From Acidovorax sp. A79 (GTDB lineage Bacteria > Pseudomonadota > Gammaproteobacteria > Burkholderiales > Burkholderiaceae_C), in assembly GCF_041154505.1 (NCBI RefSeq), contig NZ_AP028672.1, positions 4,628,501 through 4,692,500 on the forward strand: DNA of 64,000 nt. Reading direction: 5' to 3'. Below, piece after piece: positions 45,196 through 53,552 of the stretch (the stretch's first letter is position 1; each line of letters starts with the position of its first letter). Both the position numbers and the translations under genes were made by a program. The notes under the pieces were generated by a model. It was not told the origin of the DNA and ran no database searches. It worked only from the letters and a program-made list of their open reading frames with translations.

Positions 45196-46188
45196 ATGCC
45201 GGCTGGTTCTTTACAAACGGACCCGATTTTGCCTTCAAACCAAAACCCCCTTGGCGCCTTGCCGGCGCGCTTTCGCCGCGAACGCCTGCTGATCGTGGGG
45301 TGTGGTGACGTGGGCCAGCGCGTGGCGCGCCAGCTCCAGGGCGGCCCGGGCGCCGGGCGCGTCCAGGTGCTGGCGCTCACCTCCAGCCCCGAGCGCAAGC
45401 CGGCGCTGCGCGCCCTGGGCATCCGCCCCCTGTGCGGAAATCTGGACGATGTGGCCACGCTGCGCCGCCTGTCGGGCCTGGCCACGCGCGTGCTGCACCT
45501 GGCCCCGCCACCCGGCGAAGGCGCCGGAGGGGATGGCTGGTGGCGCGATCCGCGCACGGTGGCCCTGGCGCGCGCGCTGCGCCTGCGCAGCCTGCCCGCC
45601 TCCCTCGTCTACGCCTCCACGAGCGGCGTGTATGGCGACTGCCAGGGGGCGATGGTGTCCGAGACACGGCCCGTGGCCCCCGCCACGCCGCGCGCGCAGC
45701 GGCGCGTGAATGCCGAGCGGGCGGTGCGGCATCTGGGCCGCGGGGGGGGGCGGGCCAGCGTGCTTCGCATTCCGGGCATCTACGCCCCCGACCGGGACGG
45801 TGGCACGCCCGAAGCGCGCCTGCGCCGAGGCACGCCGGTACTGGAGCGCGAGGACGATGTGTTCACCAACCACATCCACGCCGACGACTTGGCGCGCATC
45901 TGCCTGGCCGCGCTGTGGCGTGCGCGGCCGCAACGCGTCTACAACGTGAGCGATGCCACGGAACTGAGGATGGGCGACTACTTCGACCTGGCGGCCGACC
46001 TGTACGGCCTGCCGCGTCCCCCGCGCGTGCGCCGCAGTGCCGCGCAGGAGCAGCTGTCGCTGATGCTGCTGAGCTTCATGCGCGAATCGCGGCGGCTGGA
46101 CAACCAGCGCATGCTGCGGGAGCTGGGTGTGAAGCTGCGCTACCCGACCGTGGCCGAGGGGTTGCGGGCGGCGCGCCCGTCGCCTTAG
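45196..46188 (+). CDS. NAD-dependent epimerase/dehydratase-family protein
   Basis: 330 residues if begun at ATG 45196, but AGGAG abuts that codon; a TTG at 45229 is the alternative start. The Rossmann motif is LLIVGCGDVGQRVARQL, LVYASTSGVYGD carries the serine and tyrosine region of the extended SDR fold, and VLRIPGIYAPDR and FTNHIHADDLARICLAAL follow. It resembles SDR proteins annotated as sugar-nucleotide epimerases with no proven substrate. A run of nine G residues lies within the coding sequence at 45742-45750. Confidence 0.82.
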   Translation: MPAGSLQTDPILPSNQNPLGALPARFRRERLLIVGCGDVGQRVARQLQGGPGAGRVQVLALTSSPERKPALRALGIRPLCGNLDDVATLRRLSGLATRVLHLAPPPGEGAGGDGWWRDPRTVALARALRLRSLPASLVYASTSGVYGDCQGAMVSETRPVAPATPRAQRRVNAERAVRHLGRGGGRASVLRIPGIYAPDRDGGTPEARLRRGTPVLEREDDVFTNHIHADDLARICLAALWRARPQRVYNVSDATELRMGDYFDLAADLYGLPRPPRVRRSAAQEQLSLMLLSFMRESRRLDNQRMLRELGVKLRYPTVAEGLRAARPSP

Positions 46189-46208
46189 GGCGGGCGCGTC
46201 CGCCGGGT

Positions 46209-46934
46209 TCAGCAGGGCGCCTGGCCTCCATTGGAGCGGCACACACCGCCGGGACCGGGGAACCGCCCGGGACCGGCGCGGGGATAGGTATTGCCCTGGT
46301 TGTCGGTGCAGCGAAAGTCACCGCATTGCGTCAGGCGAGGTGGAGGTTGCGGTGTGCCTGTCTGCGGGAAGGGGTCAGGAAAAAGGGGGCGATGCCGCGA
46401 TGGCGGCACGACCACCACCCGGGGCTGGTGGGCACGCGCTTTTTCGACTTCCGCATACCCTTGTGGACCCAGGCAATCCAGGTCCACTTGCCGCTGCGCG
46501 GCCTCCAGGCGCAACTCCTGTTCATAGGTCGAGCGGGCCAGGCCCGCAGCCACCATATCCAGGTTGCGCCGCGAGCGCGCGCATTCGGGGGATCGGGCGT
46601 AGTCCTGGGGTTGGGGCGTGGCCGCCGCGGCCTGTGCGGCACGGTCGCGTTCGGCGTTGCGGCGGGCATCGGTTTCCGCCGCGGTGGCCTCTGCCTGCAG
46701 CCGCTGTTGCTTGCGCTCCAGTGCTTGCGCTGCCAGCTCCCGTTCCTGCTGGATCTCCTCGGGGGTTTTCCGCGCTTCGACCTCGCGCGCGGTGGCGCCA
46801 CCGGTGCATGCGCCGTCGGTATAGGTCACCTGTCCCGTGCGGGCATCGGTGCAGCGAACCACCTGGGCGCTGGCGCCCGTGGCAAGCACGGCGGCACCCA
46901 GGCAGAGAATGAAGAGGCAGGGGCGGATCGTCAC
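46209..46934 (-). CDS. DUF4124-domain periplasmic protein
   Basis: 241 residues with a signal peptide ending near Ala23 (GASAQ). DUF4124 has the pattern VVRCTDARTGQVTYTDGACTGG at residues 25-46, with paired cysteines. A long charged, Ala/Arg/Glu-rich helix follows (50-150), then a Pro-rich tail with two cysteine pairs. Function unknown. It lies 47 bases downstream of the Arg-rich lipoprotein and is probably cotranscribed with it. Confidence 0.78.
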   Translation of the reverse strand: MTIRPCLFILCLGAAVLATGASAQVVRCTDARTGQVTYTDGACTGGATAREVEARKTPEEIQQERELAAQALERKQQRLQAEATAAETDARRNAERDRAAQAAAATPQPQDYARSPECARSRRNLDMVAAGLARSTYEQELRLEAAQRQVDLDCLGPQGYAEVEKARAHQPRVVVVPPSRHRPLFPDPFPQTGTPQPPPRLTQCGDFRCTDNQGNTYPRAGPGRFPGPGGVCRSNGGQAPC

Positions 46935-46981
46935 GGTCGGCTGCCAGGCAGGGGGAACGACGGCGCGGGACGGCGCCGCGT

Positions 46982-47518
46982 TCAGGGTTTTTCGGGGCTG
47001 TTCGACTGCTGGCGTGAACGCCAGTCGAGTGGGTGCGGCGTGTAGCTGTCTGGCGCCATGCGGCCAGGGCGGGCTTCACGGTTGCGGCGGTCTTCCGCGG
47101 CGCGGCGGTCGCGTTCCGCCTGGTCTCGCAAGGCCTGCTCCCGGTCCCGGTTGCGGCGATCGGCCTCGCGCGCCTGCTGGTCGCGGCGGTCGCGTTCACG
47201 CTCCCGGGCTACGCGGTCGCGCTCGGCCCGTTCTCTGTCACGCTCGCGCTCGCGCCAGTCGTTGCGGTTGCGGTCGCGTTCCCAGCGGTCGTCGCGATCA
47301 CGTCCGCCGTAGTAGATGACGGAGGGCGGGGCCGAATACGCAGGGTAGACGGGGGGTGGGCTGGAGTACACCGACGGGGTGTTGTAGATGTACCCCGGCT
47401 GCTCGTAGACCCTGTACGGCGTCGGTTCGTAATAGGGGTCGCCCGGCACGGTGGCGCAACCCGTCACCACGGCGCCCAGGACCGTGGCAGAAATGATGCG
47501 GGCGAGTGTGTATGTCAT
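46982..47518 (-). CDS. Arg/Asp/Glu-rich lipoprotein
   Basis: 178 residues from ATG 47518. The signal MTYTLARIISATVLGAVVTG ends in lipobox VTGC (Cys21). A Tyr/Pro-rich segment (PYYEPTPYRVYEQPGYIY) comes next, then about 85 residues made almost only of Arg, Asp, Glu, Asn and Gln (DRWERDRNRNDWRERERDRE). I do not recognise a domain. The charged stretch is likely an extended or single helical spacer in the periplasm. Paired with the DUF4124 protein downstream. Confidence 0.65.
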   Translation of the reverse strand: MTYTLARIISATVLGAVVTGCATVPGDPYYEPTPYRVYEQPGYIYNTPSVYSSPPPVYPAYSAPPSVIYYGGRDRDDRWERDRNRNDWRERERDRERAERDRVARERERDRRDQQAREADRRNRDREQALRDQAERDRRAAEDRRNREARPGRMAPDSYTPHPLDWRSRQQSNSPEKP

Positions 47519-47573
47519 GCTGTTCAGACCCCCTACAGGGCGTGGGCGTTCCGCGCTGTACGTAAAGCCCCCG

Positions 47574-47593
47574 AAAAGCACCCCGGCGGGGTG
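47574..47593 (-). terminator. Putative intrinsic terminator upstream of the lipoprotein pair
   Basis: On the minus strand CACCCC-GCC-GGGGTG is followed by CTTTT. It would stop transcription coming from cheV before the lipoprotein gene 56 bases further on. Confidence 0.5.
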
Positions 47594-47821
47594 TTACAAG
47601 TTTCGGAGTGGCGTTTTCAATGCCTCCCACTGTAGCGCCCGGGGGGCCCATTTGGTTGACCTGCATGCCGATGCAACGGGTAGGACGAAATCCCATGCCG
47701 TACCGGGCTGGTGCCTTGGCGCACCGGCTTCTGAAATCAAAATTGATAGCGAAAGCGCGTGGCTGGCAATGCGCGATCCGCCCTTTTTATGCGCGGCGTG
47801 TACGCCGTGGCGAAGGGCACG

Positions 47822-47843
47822 CGGGAAGCTGGCCTGCTTCCCG
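47822..47843. terminator. Hairpin after cheV, possible terminator
   Basis: CGGGAAGC-TGGCCT-GCTTCCCG, an eight-base perfect stem, starting two bases after the cheV TAA. The T-rich side (TTTATTT) is on the plus strand, so as a minus-strand terminator it lacks a T-tract and may instead protect the 3' end. Confidence 0.4.
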
Positions 47844-47844
47844 T

Positions 47845-48804
47845 TTATTTGGGCAGCACCCGGCGGATGGTTTCCGCCAGATCTTCCGCGACGAACTTGG
47901 CGACATAGCCGTCGGCGCCGACGCTGCGCACGTGGTCTTCGTTGGCCGAGCCGGACAGCGAGGAGTGGATGACCACCGGCAGCCCGTGGAAGCGCGCATC
48001 CTGCTTGATGTTGCGCGTGAGGGTGAAACCGTCCATTTCCGGCATTTCGAGGTCGGTCAGCACCATGGCCACGCGGTCCAGCACGCTCTTGCCCTCGGCT
48101 TCGGCGCTCCTGGCGATGGCGTTGAGCCGGTCCCAGGCTTCCTTGCCGGATTTCACCATTTCATAGGGCGCATGCAGCACCTTGAGTTCCTGCTCGATGA
48201 GCGAGCGCGCCACGAACGAATCGTCGGCCGCCAGGATGATGGTGCCGGGCTTGAGCTTGAGCTTGGCGCCGACCTTCTCTTCGGTGACCTCGTGGCCGTC
48301 CGAAGGCGACACCATCTGGAGGATGGCTTCCACGTCCAGCACCTGGGCCAGGCGGGATTCGTCGGTGTTGCCATCCAGGCGGGCAATGCTGGTCACCAGC
48401 TTGCCGGCGGCGCCGCTGGTTTCGGCGGAAAGCACCTGCTTCCAGTCCAGCCGCACGATGTCTTCCACCGACTCCACCGCAAAAGCCTGCGTGGTGCGCG
48501 CGTATTCGGTCACCAGCATGATGTTCAGTCCCGTCTGGGGCTTGCAGCCCACGATGGAAGGCAGGTCCAGCACCGGAATCACCTGGCCGCGCAGGTTCAC
48601 GACCCCCAGCGAATGCGGCGTGGTGCCCGCGATCGGCGTGATGCTGGGCATGGCCACGATCTCGCGGATCTTGAACACGTTGATGCCGAACAGTTCGGAT
48701 TTGCCCAGGGCACTGTCGGTGCCCAGACGAAACAGCAGCAGTTCGAACTTGTTGGTGCTGGTGAGGTTGGTCCGCTCGTCGATGTCCTGCTGCACTGCTT
48801 TCAT
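47845..48804 (-). CDS. cheV: Chemotaxis protein CheV
   Basis: 319 residues: an N-terminal CheW-like coupling domain (about 15-165; FELLLFRLG, FGINVFKIREIV, LGVVNLRGQVIPVLDLP) and a C-terminal receiver (about 190-318) with AADDSFVAR, the phosphoacceptor in AMVLTDLEMPEMDGFTL, HSSLSG and the lysine in DGYVAKFV. CheV links receptors to CheA and may act as a phosphate sink. It is not in a che cluster; the nearest receptor is at 28.8-30.4 kb. Confidence 0.94.
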   Translation of the reverse strand: MKAVQQDIDERTNLTSTNKFELLLFRLGTDSALGKSELFGINVFKIREIVAMPSITPIAGTTPHSLGVVNLRGQVIPVLDLPSIVGCKPQTGLNIMLVTEYARTTQAFAVESVEDIVRLDWKQVLSAETSGAAGKLVTSIARLDGNTDESRLAQVLDVEAILQMVSPSDGHEVTEEKVGAKLKLKPGTIILAADDSFVARSLIEQELKVLHAPYEMVKSGKEAWDRLNAIARSAEAEGKSVLDRVAMVLTDLEMPEMDGFTLTRNIKQDARFHGLPVVIHSSLSGSANEDHVRSVGADGYVAKFVAEDLAETIRRVLPK

Positions 48805-48958
48805 GATGGGTCCTTCGCGCAGAAAAGAAGAAGAAACGCGCGTTTACAAATTCTAGGATCAGAACGGCATGTGCAGTGCGCTAAATGTTCAGGCAATACC
48901 CGAATAGTGCGCTGCAGCATCCAGGCGTCGCGGCGCCGTCACACGCTGGCGGCGCGGG

Positions 48959-49264
48959 TCATGCCGAGGGCGGCAGCGCCACCGGGGTGAAATGCACCAC
49001 CGTGGGGAACGGGTCGTAGAAATGGTGCAGCAGCCGTTTCCATTCCTGGTAGGGCGCCGACTGGCGAAAGCCGATTTCGTGGTCCTCGAGCGTGGCCCAG
49101 CGCACCAGCAATGCGTAGTCCTGCGGGCGTTCCACGCAATGGGCCAGTTCGTGCGACAGGTAGCCGGGCATCGAGGCGATGATCCGCTGCGCCTGGGCAA
49201 AGGCTTGCTCGAACGCGGCATTCTGGCCGGCGCGGACGGTGAGGTGGGCGATTTCAAGGACCAT
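48959..49264 (-). CDS. Antibiotic biosynthesis monooxygenase (ABM)-domain protein
   Basis: 101 residues, a single ABM/dimeric alpha-beta barrel domain: LEIAHLTVRAGQNAAFEQAF, MPGYLSHELAHCVERPQDYALLVRWATLEDH and FRQSAPYQEWKRLLHHFYDP. Members act as small cofactor-free monooxygenases, haem-degrading enzymes or ligand-binding proteins; this one lacks features allowing a choice. It is the last gene of an NTF2-like/LysR/ABM unit, 73 bases after the LysR gene. Confidence 0.82.
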   Translation of the reverse strand: MVLEIAHLTVRAGQNAAFEQAFAQAQRIIASMPGYLSHELAHCVERPQDYALLVRWATLEDHEIGFRQSAPYQEWKRLLHHFYDPFPTVVHFTPVALPPSA

Positions 49265-49337
49265 GGTGGCAGGTGTGGGCTGGGGACAACCCCCTTTGTA
49301 CCGCACCTTGCCTGCCGTGCAAGCGGCGGGCTCCACT

Positions 49338-50204
49338 TCAGGCCGCGCTGCTGCGGGAAAGGTCCGGTGGCGTCTTGAGGCTGGAGGCGAGGCGGCCCAG
49401 CAGCGCGAGCAGGGGCGCGTCCGATGCGTCGCAGGCCAGGCCCAGATGGCGCGAGAAAGCCAGCGGACCGTCCAGGGGCCGCACGACCGAATGGCGTGCG
49501 TGGGCCGCGTAGGACTGCGGCACCACGGCCACGCCCAGGCCGCTGTCCACCATGTGCAGCAACAGCTCTTCGCGCGCGGCGCTGGCCTGCACCTCCAGCG
49601 CGATCCCGCGCTCGGCCAGCAGGCGGATGAACGACTGGTGCAAGGGGCAGTACGGCCATTCGATGAGCGGAACGCCCTGCAGGTCGGCCAGGCCGAATTT
49701 CTTCTTGAAACGCAGCGGGTGCTGTTCGGGCAGGAGCATCACATAGGGCTCGCGCCACAAGGACATGAAGGTGTCGCCAGACGGCTTGCAATGCTCGGCC
49801 ACCAGGCGCAGGCGCGCCTCCTGCGCGCTGGCCGTGAGCCGCACCAGGGCGTTGGGCATGAGCTCGCCAATCTGCGCGAACAGCGGCGCGGCCGGGCCCA
49901 CCATCAGGTCGTCCTGCAGGAACACGCCCAGCGTTTCGCGCGGCGCATCGCGGAAGTCGCGCACCATGGCGCTCGACTGCGCCAGCAGGCTGCAGGCGCG
50001 CGGGTACAGGCGGTGGGCGGCGGGCGTGGGCGCCAGGCCCTGGCGGCTGCGCTCGAACAGCACGGTGTCGAGCGCATCCTCCAGCCCCTTGATGGCCATG
50101 CTGATCGAGGGCTGCGCCACGAAGCAGCGGCGCGCGGCCGTGGTCACGGAGCGTTCTTCGTAGGCCGCCACGAAGTAGCCCAGGGCGCGCAGGTCAAACA
50201 GCAT
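49338..50204 (-). CDS. LysR-family transcriptional regulator
   Basis: 288 residues. The winged helix-turn-helix at residues 5-64 has LGYFVAAYEERSVTTAARRCFVAQPSISMAIKGLE (read as the standard LysR HTH) with LFERSRQGLAPTPAA closing it. The effector domain runs from 90 to 280. It starts 26 bases after the NTF2-like gene and precedes the ABM gene, all on one strand, so it may regulate its own operon. The effector is unknown. Confidence 0.88.
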   Translation of the reverse strand: MLFDLRALGYFVAAYEERSVTTAARRCFVAQPSISMAIKGLEDALDTVLFERSRQGLAPTPAAHRLYPRACSLLAQSSAMVRDFRDAPRETLGVFLQDDLMVGPAAPLFAQIGELMPNALVRLTASAQEARLRLVAEHCKPSGDTFMSLWREPYVMLLPEQHPLRFKKKFGLADLQGVPLIEWPYCPLHQSFIRLLAERGIALEVQASAAREELLLHMVDSGLGVAVVPQSYAAHARHSVVRPLDGPLAFSRHLGLACDASDAPLLALLGRLASSLKTPPDLSRSSAA

Positions 50205-50230
50205 GGTGCGGGGGCCACGGAGGGCCGCGG

Positions 50231-50635
50231 TCAGGTCGGGGTGATGGTGGTGACGGTTTCGCGGAAGTAGTCGAGCTGGCCGTTGCGCGAGTGGCTCACG
50301 ATCCAGGTCAGCGATTCCACTTCGCGCTGTTGTACCGCATAAAAGAAGCGCTGGTGGAATTTCGTGATCACCCAGTCGTCGCCCAGGGGCTGGCTGTGGG
50401 TGTGCACGATCTTCGTGCCCTGCGGAAAGACCTCGGTGCCCAGGCGCTGCACCACGGCCAGCACGTCGGCCTTGTGGCGGGCGACCTGCCAGCTGGTGTC
50501 CGCCTCGTCGCGGTAGTGGTCGATGCGGAAATCCACGTCGTCGGAGATGCTGTCCAGCAATGTGGGCACGTCACCCTTTTCAAACGCGGCCAGTACGCGG
50601 TCGATGGGGAAGTGGGTGGTGGGGTTGGTCGTCAT
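50231..50635 (-). CDS. NTF2/SnoaL-like protein
   Basis: 134 residues of a cone-shaped NTF2-like fold: VLAAFEKGDVPTLLDSISDDVDFRIDHY, then VLAVVQRLGTEVFPQGTKI, WVITKFHQRFFYAVQQREVESLTWIV. Such proteins are isomerases, hydratases or orphan ligand binders; the catalytic residues are not obvious here. It is the first gene of the unit with the LysR regulator and ABM protein. Confidence 0.75.
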   Translation of the reverse strand: MTTNPTTHFPIDRVLAAFEKGDVPTLLDSISDDVDFRIDHYRDEADTSWQVARHKADVLAVVQRLGTEVFPQGTKIVHTHSQPLGDDWVITKFHQRFFYAVQQREVESLTWIVSHSRNGQLDYFRETVTTITPT

Positions 50636-50936
50636 GTGCGTTCTCCGGTCGGGTTGAAGAAAGGTCGTGGAAGCAGGTACCGGAAGGCGACTGTAGGCAG
50701 CCCGCGCGGCACGCACAACGATGGAATTTGTGGGGCGATGCGATAAAAAAATGATGGATGGAAGGATGCCGGGCGCTGCGTTCACGCCACTGCCATCCGC
50801 CACCGTGCTGCGCGCCGGCCAGGGCCGGTGAAACCAGCGCGGCCAGGCCGCCGCGTCTTCTTTTTCTTTTTTCTTTTCCCTCCTCCCACGCCGCAGGACA
50901 GGGAACGGGTCCAAAGGCGGCCCCGAGGGCCGCCCC
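50636..50936. other. Intergenic region with pyrimidine tract
   Basis: 301 bases between the NTF2-like gene start and the LysR gene end. It contains a long polypyrimidine tract on the plus strand (about 50852-50887) and the LysR terminator hairpin (50916-50934). GATAAAAAAATGATGG near 50741 is AT-rich and may be part of the promoter for the NTF2-like operon. No gene is supported. Confidence 0.45.
50916..50934 (-). terminator. Putative terminator of the LysR gene
   Basis: GGCGGCCC-TCG-GGGCCGCC on the minus strand, followed by TTT only. The perfect eight-base GC stem begins two bases after the stop codon; the T-run is short. Confidence 0.55.
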
Positions 50937-51839
50937 TCAATCCGTGACGCCCGGCACCTGGCTCAGATAGCCGTGCAGCGCCGCGATGGCCTGGCGCACC
51001 TTGGCGGGCTGTGCGTCGCGCTGGGGCGTGACGGCCCAGATGTCGAGCGTGCCGAAGGACCAGTCGGGCAGCAGCCGCACCAGCTGCCCGGTCTGCAAGG
51101 CCTCGTGTGCGTCCATGCTGCCCACGAGCGCAAGGCCCAGGCCGGCCTCGCACATCTGCTGGATCGACAACTGGTTGTTGCTGGCGATGCGCGGCTCCAC
51201 CCGCAGCGCGCGCGGTTCGCCCGTGGGGCTGCGCAGATCGATCAGCAGGCCGCCGCTCCCGCGCGCAAAGCCCAGCCAGCTGTGCGACAGCAGGGCGTCG
51301 GGGTCCTGCGGCACGCCATGGTTGGCCACCCACCCGGGCGAGGCGCACAGGTACCACCGCATCCCGCCCAGGCGCCGGGCAGCCCAGCTGGAGTCGGCCA
51401 GCCGCCCGTAGCGCACCGCCAGGTCGATGCGGGCGTTGATCAGGTCGATGGGCGAATCGTCCACCAGCAGCCTCAGGCGCAAGGCAGGGTGGGCGGCCAG
51501 CAGCTCACCCAGCGCGGGCGCGATGTGCCGGGCAAAGCCCACGGTGGCCGAAAGGCGCAGCTCGCCGCTGGGCGCATCGCGCGACGCCGCCAGCTCGGCA
51601 CGTGCCTGCTCGGCCGCGGCCCACATGGCGGCGCAGCGCGCGTGGTAGCGCTGGCCCGCCTCGGTGAGGGCCAGCTTGCGGGTGGAGCGGTGCAGCAGCG
51701 TCACGCCGCCGTCGCTCTCCAGCCTGCGCACCTGCTGGCTCACGGCCGAGGTGCTCATGCCCAGGGCGCGGGCCGCGCCGCTCATCGAGCCGTGCTGCAC
51801 CACGGCGGCGAACACGGCCATGCGTTTGAGGTCTTCCAT
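50937..51839 (-). CDS. LysR-family transcriptional regulator
   Basis: 300 residues. HTH at residues 4-62 (MAVFAAVVQHGSMSGAARAL, STSAVSQQVRRLE, LLHRSTRKLALTEAGQRY). The effector domain begins near residue 90 (SGELRLSATVGFARHIAPAL). It is of the CrgA/DsdC-like, short-HTH type common in Burkholderiales. It is divergent from the NmrA-like oxidoreductase across 120 bases containing repeated TGAAG half-sites, so that gene is the probable target. Confidence 0.9.
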   Translation of the reverse strand: MEDLKRMAVFAAVVQHGSMSGAARALGMSTSAVSQQVRRLESDGGVTLLHRSTRKLALTEAGQRYHARCAAMWAAAEQARAELAASRDAPSGELRLSATVGFARHIAPALGELLAAHPALRLRLLVDDSPIDLINARIDLAVRYGRLADSSWAARRLGGMRWYLCASPGWVANHGVPQDPDALLSHSWLGFARGSGGLLIDLRSPTGEPRALRVEPRIASNNQLSIQQMCEAGLGLALVGSMDAHEALQTGQLVRLLPDWSFGTLDIWAVTPQRDAQPAKVRQAIAALHGYLSQVPGVTD

Positions 51840-51858
51840 CGGTGAATTTGCTTGATCG

Positions 51859-51881
51859 TGAAGCTGTTCTTCAAAGTGAAG
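51859..51881. promoter_or_regulatory. Repeated half-sites between LysR and the NmrA-like gene
   Basis: TGAAG-N5-CTTCA-N3-TGAAG, three copies of one half-site in alternating orientation directly upstream of the LysR start. This layout fits an LTTR recognition site. Confidence 0.45.
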
Positions 51882-51907
51882 GCATTTTTAGCCCTCTAGT
51901 GCGGTCT

Positions 51908-51936
51908 TTGACAAGCCCATATTCTCACCCTATCGC
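51908..51936 (+). promoter_or_regulatory. Candidate promoter of the NmrA-like gene
   Basis: TTGACA (51908-51913), 17-base spacer, TATCGC (51931-51936), 23 bases before the ATG at 51960. The -35 is perfect and the -10 weak, as expected for an activator-dependent promoter. Confidence 0.45.
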
Positions 51937-51959
51937 AACTTTGAACCGAGGAACTCCCC

Positions 51960-52601
51960 ATGAACATCGCCCTGATTGGTGCCACCGGCTTCGTCGGCTC
52001 GGCCGTGCTCGATGAACTGCTGCAGCGCGGCCACCGCGTGACCGTGCTGGCCCGCAACCCCGGCAAGCTGCCCGCGCGTGAAGGCCTGACCGTCGTCGCC
52101 GCCGACGCGCAGGATGCCGCCCAGGTCGCCAAGGCCGCCGCCGGCCACGATGCGGTGGTGAGCGCCTACAACCCCGGCTGGACCGTGCCGGACATCCACG
52201 ACCAATTCCTCAAGGGCACCCGCGCCATCATCGACGGCACCAAGCAGGCGGGTGTGCGGCGCCTGCTCGTGGTGGGCGGCGCCGGCAGCCTGTTCGTGGC
52301 GCCCGGCGTGCAACTGGTGGACACGCCCCAGTTCCCGGCGGAATGGAAGCAGGGGGCCCTGGCCGCGCGCGAGGCACTCCACTGGATCCGCACCGAAAGC
52401 ACCCTGGACTGGACCTTCCTCTCGCCTCCCATCCTGCTGGCTCCCGGCGAACGCACGGGCCAGTACCGCCTGGGCACCGAAGCCCCGCTGATGAACGGCG
52501 ACCAGCCCGGCGGCATCAGCGTGGCCGATCTGGCCGTGGCCATTGCCGATGAGCTGGAAACGCCGCGGCACCTGCAGCAGCGGTTCACGGTGGCGCACTG
52601 A
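51960..52601 (+). CDS. NmrA-like NAD(P)-binding oxidoreductase
   Basis: 213 residues. The N-terminal dinucleotide motif is ALIGATGFVGSAVLDELLQRGH. The family segments VSAYNPGW, LLVVGGAGSLFVAPG, WTFLSPPILLAPGERTG and GGISVADLAVAIADELE place it with the atypical SDR/NmrA group related to flavin reductases and quinone-stress proteins. It lacks an obvious catalytic Tyr-x-x-x-Lys. Its partner gene is the divergent LysR regulator. Confidence 0.86.
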   Translation: MNIALIGATGFVGSAVLDELLQRGHRVTVLARNPGKLPAREGLTVVAADAQDAAQVAKAAAGHDAVVSAYNPGWTVPDIHDQFLKGTRAIIDGTKQAGVRRLLVVGGAGSLFVAPGVQLVDTPQFPAEWKQGALAAREALHWIRTESTLDWTFLSPPILLAPGERTGQYRLGTEAPLMNGDQPGGISVADLAVAIADELETPRHLQQRFTVAH

Positions 52602-52861
52602 GCCTGGGCATCCCGGCCGGCCACCGGGGGTGCGGGCGGGGGCTGCATCCCGGCCGACGGCATCTCAGCCGGTTCGCCTACAGGCGCATGGGGCCGCAGC
52701 ACCTGCAGGCGGCGGGATTGATGTGTAGATTGGTGGTGCCGGCGACGCCTGCAAGCGCAGGCAGGCCGGCCGGCCACGCTGCTGCCCTTGCCGCCCACCC
52801 GGGTGCGGCGCCAGAGCAGGGTGTGTTATCCCGCCCCACTGCTGCCTGTCGGAGTACCTTC

Positions 52862-53518
52862 GTGCATTCGATCTCTACCGCCTTGCCACCCGCCCCCGCC
52901 CCCGCCCCCGCAGCATGCCGCAGGGCGCAACGTCCTCCCTCTCCCGTTCCCTGGCCGCGTAGCCTGGCACTGCTGGGAGTGTTGGGGGCACTCGCCACGG
53001 CGGCGGGTGCCCAGGATGCGGCGCTGCAGACCGCCCCCGAACCCCGGCGCATGTTCATCGACGGCGCACGCGCCGCGAGCGATGTGGGCCTGGTGTCGGT
53101 GGGGGTGCAGTTGCCATGGGAATGGCGCCGTTCCTTCCTGGGCGGCGAATTGACGGGGCACTGGGACGCCCACATCGCCCACTGGCGCGTCCCTGCGGGC
53201 TCGGCGGCGTCCGATCGCAGGCACTGGACGCAGCTGGCCCTGGTGCCCACGCTGCGGCTGCGCTTCGATGGCGGGCGTTCGGCGTGGTTCATGGAAGGCG
53301 GCATCGGCGTTTCGGTGCTGGACGGGCACTACGCGATGCGGCACAAGGCCTTCAGCACACGCTTCAATTTCACCGACCACCAGGGGATCGGCTTCAACTT
53401 TGGCGCGCGCCGCCAGCATGAGCTGATGCTGATGGTGCGCCATGTCTCCAACGGCGGCATCCGCAAGCCCAATCCCGGAGAAGATTTTGTCCAGGTGCGC
53501 TATGGACTGGCATTTTGA
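52862..53518 (+). CDS. pagL: PagL-type lipid A 3-O-deacylase
   Basis: 218 residues from GTG 52862, which has GGAG exactly 7 bases upstream; no upstream ATG has this. A Pro/Ala-rich N-terminus contains the signal segment (SLALLGVLGALATAAGAQ, to residue 51). The beta-barrel part ends with an aromatic residue (YGLAF), as in outer membrane proteins. Catalytic residues of PagL are in place: His194 and Ser196 in VRHVSNGGI and Glu207 in PNPGEDF. It removes the 3-position acyl chain from lipid A in the outer membrane. No operon partner is visible. Confidence 0.87.
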   Translation: MHSISTALPPAPAPAPAACRRAQRPPSPVPWPRSLALLGVLGALATAAGAQDAALQTAPEPRRMFIDGARAASDVGLVSVGVQLPWEWRRSFLGGELTGHWDAHIAHWRVPAGSAASDRRHWTQLALVPTLRLRFDGGRSAWFMEGGIGVSVLDGHYAMRHKAFSTRFNFTDHQGIGFNFGARRQHELMLMVRHVSNGGIRKPNPGEDFVQVRYGLAF

Positions 53519-53552
53519 GCCGGTGCCCTGGTGCAGGCGGTGTCGACGCTCC

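Larger units (their letters stand above)
47519..47844. other. Intergenic region with terminator and a degenerate repeat
   Basis: 326 bases between cheV and the Arg-rich lipoprotein. It holds a hairpin at 47822-47843 immediately after cheV, a second hairpin with a T-run at 47574-47593, and AATTGATAGCGAAAGCGCG at about 47741, a weak copy of the dispersed element. No gene is supported. Confidence 0.5.

Noticed and set aside
50852..50887. Polypyrimidine tract, considered as a terminator
   Set aside because: It has no preceding hairpin on the plus strand and no gene reads into it from that side.
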